From the NCBI GenBank assembly GCA_008729055.1, contig SDUX01000009.1, forward strand, positions 814,806 through 878,805: a stretch of DNA of 64,000 bases, written 5' to 3'. The translations under genes and the position numbers were made by a program. The notes beneath the pieces were generated by a model. That model was not told the origin of the DNA and made no database searches. It saw nothing but the letters and a program-made list of their open reading frames with translations. This DNA is from Pyropia haitanensis (taxonomy: Eukaryota; Rhodophyta; Bangiophyceae; Bangiales; Bangiaceae). Of the stretch, positions 21,605-31,740 are shown one piece after another; within the stretch, counting starts at the first letter, position 1, and every line of letters starts with the position of its first letter.

Positions 21605-24600
21605 GTCCGCGGCGCACGTCCGACTCCCCCCCCGCCCGTCTCCGAAGGCGCCCCGCCGCCGCCACCGCGCGCGGGTGTGCCGCCGCCTGTGCGAGTCAAT
21701 TCGGCGCCGCCGGCGTCGTGGTGGCCGTCACCGACGCCGACGCCGCCGCCGCTGCCACCGCCGGTCGACGATGAAGCGGCGGCGGCGGCTGCTGCCGACG
21801 CCGCCGCCCCCCCCACAGCCGACGACGACGCCAACGCGGCGGCGGCGACCGAGGCCAAGGCCGACGCCGACGCCGACGCCGGTCGACGCCGACGCCGAGG
21901 CGCCGCCGCCGCCCGCCGCCCCGCCGCGGGCGGCGCCCCCCCCCCCCCGCAGCCGGCACGGCGCGACGCGGCGCGTTGCCGCCGCGGTTGCTGTGGCGGC
22001 GCCGGCCGGTCGCTGTTATCGAGCTGCCGCGGCCGCCCGCCGCCCCGCACGTGTTACCGCCACGGCGGCGGCCGGTCGCTGTCTGGCGGCCGCGACCGCC
22101 GCCGTGCCCGCCCTTGTTGCCGTCGCCGGGGCGGGCACCGCGGCCGGTGGTGGTGCCGCGCTACCACGCCAGACGCATCGGGGCGCGCCGATTGCCCCTC
22201 CCTCCTCGTCGTCGACGCAAAAAAAAAAAAACAGCCACCCACCACCACCAGGAGAAGCAAGAGAGTCGTGGTGCTGGGGCAGACGGGCGGCAGGCAAACG
22301 CGGTCAGGGAGGAGGATGAGGGCGCGGAAGAATGAGAATGTAATGGTGGTGGCGGGAGTGGTCGACCCGACCGCAACGTCACCACCGGCGGTCCGCGGCG
22401 ACGGCGGCCGCGGCGGCCAGTCTCGGCAGGAGGACGCGCGTGGCTGCGGGTCATGCACCCTCCCCGCCGGCGTGCTCGGCGACGTGGCGGCCCGCCCCCA
22501 ACCCCCCCCCCCTGCCGCGGACGGGGATCAAGTACGCCCCCGGCGGCGGGGGCGGCCTCCACCACCGCGACCGCGCCGACAGGGCGCGCGTCCCCCCGAC
22601 ACCCCGCTCCCCCCCCGCCCGCCCACCCCCGCCCGCGTCGCCTGCGGAGGGCGGGGGGGGGTTGCCCGCGCACGCCTCCCGCCGCTCCTCTCCTCCCGCC
22701 CACCTGTTGGCATGGACGCGGAGGGGCGGAACGAGGGGGGAGTGAGGGTGGCGGGCGCGCAGAGGGGGGGGAGGGGAGCGGAAGGCGAGTGGCGGGTGGG
22801 CCCCCCCCCCCGCCCGGCCCTGCGCCCGCGCCGTGCCGCGCCGCGCCGCCACGACGACAGTGGCGCACGACAGATGCAAAAGCTGCGGGGCGACGCTCAC
22901 CCCCCCCCCCCCCTCCGCCCCTCCCTCACGCCGGCGTCAACGGCGGCGGTGGTGGCGGCGGCGGGGGCGGCGGCGCCCCCCCCCCCCCCCGGAGCCGGAG
23001 CCGGCGCGGCGCGCCGTGACGGCGCAGCGCGCCCCGCTTCATCCTGCTTGCTTTTCTTTGACCGTGAGCGCCACCGTGCGTGGCGGCCGCGGGGGGGCGG
23101 CGGCGCGCCTGCGGCGGCCACTGCCGCGGACGCGTCCCACCCCGGCGCACCGCCGGTGTCCAAGCTGGCGCCACCCCACCCAGCCATCCCCGCCACGTCC
23201 CGGCCTCTACCCCCCGCCACTTCGACCCGCCCCGTCCCCGCCTCCGCCGCTCCCGCCGCCGCCGCCCACCACCGCGACAACGGCAGCACCGCCCCGCCAC
23301 CCAGGACCCACATCACACCCACCTCTCCGCAGCCCGACCGGGGCGGCAGCAGCGCCACGGCCTCCTCCAAGGCCGCCGTGTTGGTTCCCTCCGGGCGCGG
23401 GAACATCTTCGTGTGGCCCACCCCCCCGGCACCTCGGTCGGAGGAGCGGGGCGCCAGCCGCGCCGCGACGGCGGCAGAAAGGCGCGCCAGGGCCGTGGCG
23501 CCCGCGGCGAGGAGGGACATAGCGGCGGGGAGGGGCGAGGAGAGCGTCGCAGACGGGGGAAGGGGGGGGGGGTGGCGGCCGCCGCCAGGGGGGCAGGGGC
23601 GGCGGCGCCGCCGCCGCCGCCACTGGTACGGAGGTTATTGCTGCCGCCGCCGCCGCCCATGGCGGCCCCGCGGGCGGCAGGCCGCTCCCCCGCGCGTGCG
23701 GACCACCTCCACCCGCGGCGCGTACAGGTCCGCCACCCGCAGAAGCCCCACCGTGCCCGGATCCCCTACCAGCAGCACATCATCAGAGACAAGAGGCCAG
23801 GCCAGGACGTCCAGGGCGTCGGCGGCGTGCAGAGGGCGGGACTTTGCCACCCGCCAGGCGGCGGGGGGGGGGGGGATGGGGGGCGGGGGGACGGTCATTT
23901 GCCGCCTGCCGTTGCTCCTGCCCGTGCCTCTCCTGTTGCATCGTCTGCAGTGTGCGGCGGGGCGGGGGTGAGGAGGGGAAAGAGAACAAGCTCGAGTTGG
24001 AACGAGCGGGAGGTTGATGTATTGGGCGGGGAGTGGCGAGTGTGGGGGGGAGGGGGGGTGCGCACCTGCAGTGGACGGGGGCGGGTGAGGGCGAAAGGGG
24101 GGGCGGGTTGACGGCGTGGGGCGGACGGGGACACCCGTGGACGGCACGCAAGGGCAGGCCCACCCCAGGGGGCCCCCCCGTCTCCACGTGCGCCACGCGC
24201 CCGCCCTTCCCGTCACGCCCGTGCGCGCCAGCACAACATCCCGTGGGTTGCAATGTGCGCGCGGGGAAGGGGGATCCGTGGAGGGGGCACCACCCCCACG
24301 GTGTCGGGGGGGGGGGCTGCTTCCGGGAAGGGCGGCGGGAGAGGAATGGCGCGAGTGCCGCCGGTGGGCGGCGCGGCTCCCCACCGTCTGTCCCGCCGCC
24401 ACCTCCCCCCCATCCCGGCCGCGGCCGCGGCAGCCGGCGGCGCCGCACCGCCCCCGTCGACCGCTAGCCCCGCCCCCGCCGCTCGCCGCGCCCCGCCCCC
24501 GCCGCCCTCCACGCCCCGTTCCCGCCGCAGCGTGCATCCCATCCACCAAAACACGCCCCCACCCGATCCAAAAGAGCGCCGCCCATCCCCCCCCCACTGC

Positions 24601-24850
24601 CCATCCCCCCCCCCCCCCGCTCACGCCCCCCACCCTCCCATCCCTCCCCCGCGCCCATCCCCCCCTGCCACAGACTGCAGCACGTCTGGACCCGCCTGAC
24701 GCTGCATGCCGCCTCCGGCGACGGCAGCGGCGGCGGCAGTGGCTGTGACGTAGGTGACGAGGGCGGCCTGGGCGGGGTCCCAGGATAACGAAGGGGCCAG
24801 GAAATCCTGGGGGGGGGGGGGACAAACCTGGGGGGTGCGAGTGCAGCGGC
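21605..24850. other. Extreme-GC block with unassigned candidate minus-strand exons
   Basis: Long C/G homopolymers keep all six frames open, so ORF length means little. Three minus-strand strings look like real protein: SLSWDPAQAALVTYVTATA (about 24770), ALDVLAWPLVSDDVLLVG with PGTVGLLRVADLYAPRV (about 23830-23700), and GHTKMFPRPEGTNTAALEEA with GEVGVMWVLGGGAVLPLS (about 23415-23270). They have the alternating pattern of beta-propeller blades and lie in a consistent order, suggesting one multi-exon gene. I cannot name a family or place the splice sites. The minus-strand Ala/Ser/Gly frame near 21650-21990 could be its C-terminal tail, cut by the copia LTR. Confidence 0.3.
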
Positions 24851-25215
24851 GCCCGTCACCCCACCCCCCCCCCCCCCTGCCCCCCGCGGCCACGGCCGCC
24901 GCCGGGCGGGGTGGGCGGGGTGGGGGGCCCTGCGGTGCGCGCGCCCGCCGCCCGGCGCTCGCACGCGCGCGCGCGCCCGCGGTCGCGGGCCCCCTCCCCC
25001 CGTGGGCGCCCGCCCAACCGGCGGGCCCTGCCCGACGGTGCCGACGCCGCCGGCGGGGCGGGGGGCCCCCTGCCCGCCGCCAAAGGATTCTCGAAGGCCG
25101 CCCCGCCCCCGGCCCCCACCCACCCTTCCGGACGGCGGCGCGCGCCACACTACCACCCCCCCCGCCCGCCCGTCCCTGGGGCCCGTCCCTGGGGCCCGTA
25201 GCACCGGCGGGGTGG

Positions 25216-25410
25216 GAAGGGGGGACATGTCGGTGGGGGGAGGGGGGGGGACAAGTCGGGGGGGCGGGGGGGGGACAAGTCGGGGGGGGGGGGGGGGGGG
25301 GACAAGTCGGTGGGGGGGGAGGGGGACAAGTCGTTGGGGGGGGGGGACAAGTCGGGGGGGGGGGGGGACAAGTCGGGGGGGGGGGGGGGACAAGTAGGGG
25401 GGGGGGGGGG
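25216..25410. repeat. Poly-G minisatellite (GGGGACAAGTCG units)
   Basis: About seven or eight units of GACAAGTCGG or close variants, each separated by runs of 6 to 17 G. Unit length varies with the G run. On the G-rich strand it has many tracts able to form G-quadruplexes. Confidence 0.9.
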
Positions 25411-25503
25411 TCGGAAGCTCGGAAGCCAGCACGTTCCGACCGTTCCGTGCATCTGAGGACGGGCGCCGTGCGTTATGGCGCCGTGCATCCGTCGCGCGCA
25501 GAG

Positions 25504-25563
25504 AAAATCGGCCTGTCGACCACTCGGCCAGGCAAAATCGGCCTGTCGACCACTCGGCCAGGC
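25504..25563. repeat. Perfect 30-bp direct duplication
   Basis: Two adjacent identical copies starting AAAATCGGCCTG and ending TCGGCCAGGC. Confidence 0.9.
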
Positions 25564-25741
25564 ACTGTGGGTAGAGCTGCCGTCCGCCAGGCGCCCGCAA
25601 AGACGCCGCTGCGGGCTGGAATTGCGGGCGCGCAGTGCCGCACAGTCAGCCCCATCGTCTCCCCATCTCGCACACACAGGCTTCCCTCACCTCCTCGTCG
25701 CTCGCCGCTGCGACACCGCATCCTTCTCCGTCTCGCCCCCT

Positions 25742-27076
25742 ATGCAAGGTGCTGGCGCCACGCGGATGGGCGCGCCGCGCAAAGCAACGGACGACGTGCG
25801 CTTGGCGCGCAAGCGCGCGCGCGCGCGCGACAAGAAGCAGCGGCAGCGGGCTCGGCGTCGGATGGCGGCGGAGGGCGCGGCGGTGGCCAACGCAGGGCTC
25901 GTCGACGGGGCCCCGGTCGCGACGACAGGCGCGGCGGACTCCGTCGCGGGGCCCGTCGACGGGTCCCCGGAACCGCAGGAGAACAACGACTCCGCGGCGC
26001 TTGGCGGTCTGCGCATACTGGCGGCTGGAGAAGCTGTGCCTCCCAAGGCCCAGACGGCAGTTGACCTGGCTCGCACATTGGTGCAGGTGCGCCTGGAGGA
26101 AGCGCGCAGGCTCGGACGAGCCGCGTACGAACGTGCCGCCTCTACCCCGGAACTGCGTGCGTCCGCTCTGGCGTGGTCCGCGCGCAACAACGCCATCTTG
26201 TACGTTGTCGTGAACATCACTGACGGCGAGGACGCCAGCGGCGCGGTGTATACGGGCCAGACGCACCGCTCTGAGCCGCCGATGGCCTGCCTGCAGAAGC
26301 GGACGGCTGAGCACCTGAACAGAGTGCCGCCGCGCGCGACGGCGTTTGACTGCGCGCTGCAGGCGGCGCCCGCTGGTCACGTGGTCGTTCTTGTGCACGT
26401 GCACGAGAGTCGCACACCTGGTCTGGCTGCTGCCGAGGCTACCATGGACTTTCTCGAGGATTGCGTGAACGCCGGCATGGTCGCTGCTGGGATTCGGTCG
26501 CTGAACAGCGTACCTGTGGGGCAGCGGCAACCGGCTGAGTGGTCCGGCGATGCGGACCGCTGGACAAAGCTGGTCGCGGCTTTGCGCAGATTCCAGCTGC
26601 AGCACGGGGACCTCGTCGTTCCGGCTGCGGCGAAGGACGAGGGCTACGGCACGGGGGAGGCATTTGGACACGCTGTCAAGCGCGTGCGGAAGAGCGGGTA
26701 CTTGATTGCTGGGATACCCGAGCGCCGGTCCCTGCTGGTGGAGATGGGGTTTGACTTCGGCGACACCGCGGCGGATACGACGCGCCGTGCTCGGATCGCC
26801 CGCAGTCGGCAGCTGGTCGAGGACCTGCTTGAGTTCATAGGCACCCACAAGCGGCTGCCTGCGTATCGCGGGTCGGAGCGCAGGTTGGCGGGCCGCTACG
26901 GGCACTGGATGGGCAGGCAGCCAGTTGAGGAGGGCTTGCGTCGCGTGCAAGCAGCGCTGGAGGCGGCACAAGTGGCGCCGAGAAGTGGCCCTATCGACCG
27001 CTGGGTGCGCCCTGTATCAGCGCCGGCCACGCGCTCCCGAGGCAATGTTGACGGACGTGGTGGCGGCCGCACGTGA
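25742..27076 (+). CDS. GIY-YIG nuclease-fold protein with helicase-associated domain
   Basis: A single exon, 444 residues from ATG 25742; the frame also opens upstream from ATG 25475, through the 30-bp duplication, which I consider less likely. Residues 13-40 are very basic (RKRARARDKKQRQRARRR), a probable nuclear localisation signal. Residues 152-260 match the GIY-YIG fold: ILYVVVN for the GIY strand, VYTGQT for YIG, the catalytic-type Arg187 in KRTAEH, Glu232 in AAEATMD, and a final LNSVPVGQ loop. Residues 270-340 resemble the helicase-associated (HA) domain: W273, FQLQHGDLVVP, then an aromatic/basic block and LLVEMGFDFG. A weaker second copy may lie at 352-410. No helicase or RT is attached. 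The composition is more even than its flanks. Function is unknown; DNA or RNA cleavage is plausible from the fold. Confidence 0.7.
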   Translation: MQGAGATRMGAPRKATDDVRLARKRARARDKKQRQRARRRMAAEGAAVANAGLVDGAPVATTGAADSVAGPVDGSPEPQENNDSAALGGLRILAAGEAVPPKAQTAVDLARTLVQVRLEEARRLGRAAYERAASTPELRASALAWSARNNAILYVVVNITDGEDASGAVYTGQTHRSEPPMACLQKRTAEHLNRVPPRATAFDCALQAAPAGHVVVLVHVHESRTPGLAAAEATMDFLEDCVNAGMVAAGIRSLNSVPVGQRQPAEWSGDADRWTKLVAALRRFQLQHGDLVVPAAAKDEGYGTGEAFGHAVKRVRKSGYLIAGIPERRSLLVEMGFDFGDTAADTTRRARIARSRQLVEDLLEFIGTHKRLPAYRGSERRLAGRYGHWMGRQPVEEGLRRVQAALEAAQVAPRSGPIDRWVRPVSAPATRSRGNVDGRGGGRT

Positions 27077-27304
27077 CGGTGGCGCGGCACCGCGGATGGT
27101 TGTATGTCCTGGACGTGATGCTTTGCTCCTATTGGCATTTGTTTTGTGTGTGTTGTGGTTCCACTTGCCGCTTCCGCAACAGGCCGTCGCCGCCGACTGT
27201 GGCCGACACCCCAATGCAGGCCCCACACGTGTGTGTGCCGCCGCCACAGGGCAACGGGCGCGCGACCGCCCACTCGGTGACGGAGCCAGACCAGATGACG
27301 AGTC

Positions 27305-28025
27305 GGGGCGCCGGCATGAACTGCATCTGCAAAAAGACGCAAGAAAACGACACAAACAAAAGCGCGCACCGCGTTCAGCACGCTTCCAGCATGCTACTGG
27401 TGTGTCCTACATGCAGAACGGATGACACCATCCCGAGAGAGACGCAACACAAAAACACACGAGTGGGGACACGTGCAGCGAGACTAAATTCTTGGCGAGT
27501 CTTGGTGTGGCGCACGAGCAGAGCGTCTTGACGTACGCAACAAGAGTCGGAAAACAACCGCTCACGTCACGTTCAGGTGACTCTCCTCTTTCCATTGGTG
27601 TGCTCCATGTGAAAATCGGTCCACTCTTGACTGGGACAGACGCTGCCAAAGAGCGCACAAAAGGGGACACGGGACACATGCAGACACGTGCAGACACGTC
27701 AGAGATGCTCACGTCCCGGGTGCCGGCATGATCGGCATCTTCAAAGTGACATCAGATTCCGCCAGAAACAATGGCACGCATGACGTTCACCATGCTCTCA
27801 GCTTGCGAATGGTGTGGTCTACGTCCAAAACGGATAGAGTCCGCCGGAGGGGAGAGCCACCCAAAAAAACATCGACGGGAACACGTGCAGCAACACCAGA
27901 TTTTTGGCGGGTCTCTGGTGTCGCGCATATACAGCATCTTAGGAAAGAGGCAACCAGAAGAAAATAGAACAAGAGCCAGCCACACCTTCAGGTGACTGCC
28001 CACTTCCTTGTGGTGCGCCTACGAA
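27305..28025. repeat. Diverged direct duplication, unit about 412 bp
   Basis: Landmarks recur at a constant offset of 410-415 bases: CCGGCATGA at 27311 and 27723, GTGTGTCC-TACATG at 27400 and GTGTGGTCTACGTCC at 27810, TTCAGGTGACT at 27572 and 27987. No ORF is conserved between the copies, so this is probably non-coding. Confidence 0.6.
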
Positions 28026-29979
28026 AACATACCACCCCCAACCAGGAGAGGCCCCGCGCAAAGCGCCCCCGCCGCCATCGCTATCACCGTCCCCTATCCC
28101 CTTCTCGACAACCCCTTCACCCACCTCCCCGCACCCTCTCGCTTTTGCCTTGTCCCCCCATTCCAGCATCAATACAGCACCGTATTGTGGAGGGCACCGT
28201 CGCCGCCGCCCCTTGGCGCCTTGGTGGTGAGGGAGCGGGAGGCGACCGGGGGGGGGGGGGAAGAGCACTCACCCCCCGCCAACGTTCAAAGGCGGGGGCG
28301 GGGTAGCGCACCCCACCTCGAGACGGGAAGTCGGCCACCGAGCGTGGCGGGCAAGGCGCCGGTACAGCGCCCGCCAAACCCCCCCCCCCCCTCCCTCCCC
28401 CGGCGTGGCGCGCCGGTGACGGCGCGGTGGCCGCCGCCTCCGAGGCCACAGCAGGGAATGCGCGGCAGCAGCTGCCACAGGAGTGGGATATGCGACCGAG
28501 GCAGAAGTTCAGGCAACGTCCAGTCTGGTGGGGCTAGCGGCCAGAAAGGCTGGCAGGGGGGGTAATACCAGCACACAATTACGAAAGAAAGCAGGGGGGG
28601 GGCAGACCACGGGACAGTCTCAGGAAAGAGGAGTAAAAAGAAAGAACAAAAGAAAAGAGGGGACGGTCAAAAACGAAACAGCAGCAGAGGCAGCTGCCGC
28701 GGCGGCAAGAGCGGGAACGGCGCCAGTGGTGGACGACGCGGCGGCGGCAGTGGCCGCAGTGACACGCGCGGAGACGGTGCCAGTTGTGGAGCACGCGGCG
28801 GCAGGAGCTGCTGCAGTGGCCAGAGCACGCGTGCGTTGGGGGGGGGCGGCAGAGGTTGCGGCCCAACGCCGCCCCCCCGCACCATCCCCCCCACCAGACC
28901 CCTCGCCCTCCCTGTCCGCTGCCATGGCGGGGCGAGACGCAACAGGCCATCGGCACCGCGGCGGCGGCCGCCGCAGCCGAGGCCACGGCGGGCAGGGTCT
29001 TCCACACCCGCCGCCTGTGGCGTGAGCGCCGGCCATGCCCCGCGCCGCGGCCTGCCCGCGGATGGGACCCCGCCCCGGCTGGTGGCCCCAAAGTTGCCCG
29101 CGCTGCTCGACCTGCTGCGGGGGTGAGTGCCTGGGCGTGGTCGGGGGGGGAGCAGGAGAAATGGACGGTGGACGACAGTGCTTGCACCCTCCGTCACTCT
29201 TGCTGCAACAGCACCCCCCCCCCCCTGCAACAGCACCCCCCCCCCTCCCGTTGCCACGGCTACCAGCACCGCCCGCGCCACGGCTACTGCCACCGCCGCA
29301 GCCCCCGCAGACCGCCGCCGCCGCCGCCGCCGCCGCCGTCCCCCGCGCACCTACCTGGCCGCCCCCCCGCCCGCGCGCCAGGAGCCATCTCCGCCGCCCC
29401 CACCTCTCCCGGCTGCGCCCGCCGTGACGGGCGCCCCGGTGGCGTCCACCGCGTGGCACGAGACGGAGCGGGTGAACGTGACGACCCGCTCCAGATGGCC
29501 TCCCCCAAAGCACACGGGGCCAACCACACACAGTGCGCGGGAGTTGATGGCCCAGTTGGCGTCGGGGCCATCCCCGGCAGCGGCCGCCGCCGCCGCCGCC
29601 GCCGCCGCCGTGGTGGTGGCGCCCAGGCCGCCGGCCCCGTCGGCCCCCCCCCCCGGGGCGGCGCCAATGAGGTAGCACCGCTCCTCGCCGAGGCCGTCCG
29701 GGCCCGCCTCAAACGCCGTCCCGTCGGTGGTGGACCGCCAGGGGGGGGGGGTCACCTCCCACGGCTGGAGCTTGCGGGGGGGGGGGTGCCGGCGGCGGCG
29801 GCCGCCACCACCGCCCCAGCCCAACTGGCAAGGCCGCCACGGGGGGGGGGGGGGGGGCGCTGGGGGGCGTGCCGCCGTTGGCGCGGCTGGCGGTGGCGGC
29901 GTCGCCGCCCGCACCGCCACCGCCACCGCCACCGCCACCGCCACTGCTAACGCCATCTCCACCGCCACCGCTACCGCCA

Positions 29980-30011
<32 letters not shown>

Positions 30012-30950
30012 GCCACCGCCACCGCCACCGCTGCCACCCGCACTGCCCGCCGCACCCGCCAAGGCAAGGGCGGCGGGCGGCACTCCCCCCCCCCAGCCCG
30101 TCAGCACCAGCACCAGCAGCGCGGCGGACGTGGCCAGCAGGGCCGCCACCACGGCGGGGAGGCATCGGCCGGCGGCGGCGGCGGCGGCGGCGCCCCCCCC
30201 CCACCTCCGGGGGCACCCCCCTCCCAGCCCCGCCCCCGCTGCCGCCCCGCCCGCGCGTCGGACAGGAGTGCCCGGAGGAGGCGGCGGAGGCGCGGAGGGA
30301 GGGTCAGCGCCACGGGGAGAACCATGGCCAGAGGGAAACCAAAAAAGGGGCGGGGGGAAGGAGCAAGGGAGGAGGGTGACGCGGACGGGGGGACGCAGGC
30401 GCCACGCGCGCTGCAAGATGCCAACGCGCCCGCCGAGTCAGCGCCCAGGCCCCGGCGGCGCCACCCCCCGCGGCGGCAACGGCGGCGACGGCGACAGCAG
30501 CGGCGGCGGCAGCAGTGGCGACAAGGCTTGGGGGGGAGGGCGGAGGAGGGTGGTCGGCTTGCATGGTGCCGGCGGCGGCCCCCCCCACGGTCACGGCCGC
30601 CGCCGCCGCCGCCGCGCGGTAGCGCACGTTCGGCAATGGCACCCCCTCGGATGGCGTAGACGACAGGCAGCCGCGGCGCGCGGTGCGCGGGGGACGGCGG
30701 CAAGCTCCCAAGGCGGCGAGGCGTTGGCGGGACAGTGGCATCCGCCCTCGCCCAGGCCTTGGCGCAATGCGTCAAAGTGGCAACCGCGGGGGGGCCGGAT
30801 GATGAAAACGGCACGAGCGTCTCCCACGAACTCCTTTCTTAGAGACAAGTCCCGGCTATCTGCCTGCAGCTCGACAGGAATAGCGTTCGGGCCTGGGAAA
30901 GGTGGGCTCGGGCCCGGGATTACGGGGGTGCCCCGGGAAAGGCCGTGAGG
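28026..30950. other. Extreme-GC block with a candidate minus-strand membrane protein
   Basis: On the minus strand, about 30165-30093 encodes a clear hydrophobic helix (LPAVVAALLATSAALLV...), followed by a long Gly tract. In a different frame, about 29710-29430 gives an ordered stretch (EERCYLIGAAPGG, ANWAINSRALCVVGPVCFGG, HLERVVTFTRSVSCHAV). This may be a type II membrane protein with its ordered part lumenal. The frame change falls in a C/G homopolymer and may be an intron or an assembly indel. No family recognised. The plus strand at 28483-29025 has only Ala-rich repeats. Confidence 0.3.
29905..30045. repeat. CCACCG/CCGCCA hexanucleotide repeat
   Basis: About 140 bp of near-perfect CACCGC units, coding for poly-Gly on the minus strand. 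Confidence 0.85.
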
Positions 30951-31740
30951 GGCTCTCCTTAGCTAATCTGGCCTAATCCTTCGGGCCAGACTTTTCCCGG
31001 AGCGGAGTAACCCATAGTTCTGAACGAGATCTGTACCTGCTGAAGCTCTCAATTGAGGGGGAATATCCTTACACGCAGAGCCTCAAACGAGGCTGCCAGT
31101 AAAACGGACACTAGTGCAGCCCAGCCGTCAGCGCGCAGCGTCGGCTGGGTGCACTGCGCGGTGGTGTCAAACCCGCGAACGTCCGCGGATCAATTTTTCG
31201 CCGTCTGGGCGTGCCAACAGCCATGCGAAGGGTCGAAAACCCCCCTCGTAGGGGTCTCTGGCCACGATTTCTTGGCACGCCGACGCACGGCGCCGTACAC
31301 TTTTCAGGCATGAGTTTCGGAGCACTTTTCTTTTCCAGTCGCCGTACGGGGACCCCGAATCATGTCTACGTCCTGCAGTATGTCACCGGAACCTGTGCTC
31401 GTCGTCCTCAGTCGCTACAACGTCAACAAAATGCACGGTCTTGTGCATCGCGTGCAATGCAATGGCACGGGCTATGGACGGAGTGCACGGGGTAGCGCAC
31501 GCCTTTGCAAGGAGCAGTGCTCACCGATGCACGCAGGGCCCCGATTTACGCCCATAGCAACCCAATCGGCAGTAGTTCGGCAACCCTACAGAACGCCCTC
31601 ACTCTCAGAAATCCAACCTTAATTTCGCCGGACTGCGACGGTTTCGAGGATAGCGCCAATGACCTTGCCTCATGGTCTTGCGCAGTACAAAGGCCACCTA
31701 CACTTATTGAATTGGGCCGTAGTAAGTAGTTTGGCAGCTC
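30951..31740. other. Moderate-GC spacer, no gene
   Basis: Composition returns to normal. No coding frame, no terminal inverted repeats and no RNA gene recognised. Confidence 0.4.

Larger units (their letters stand above)
24851..25741. other. GC-rich spacer upstream of the GIY-YIG gene
   Basis: No gene recognised. Contains C and G runs, the poly-G minisatellite and a 30-bp duplication listed separately. The 3' part (25640-25741) has more even composition and probably holds the leader of the following gene. Confidence 0.4.

Noticed and set aside
21677..23971. 764-codon plus-strand ORF
   Set aside because: Pro/Arg/Ala low complexity caused by GC composition; every frame is open here and better exon-like strings are on the minus strand.
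25220..25410. CRISPR-like array
   Set aside because: Units are G runs around a short motif with no unique spacers of constant length, in a eukaryotic genome; it is a minisatellite.
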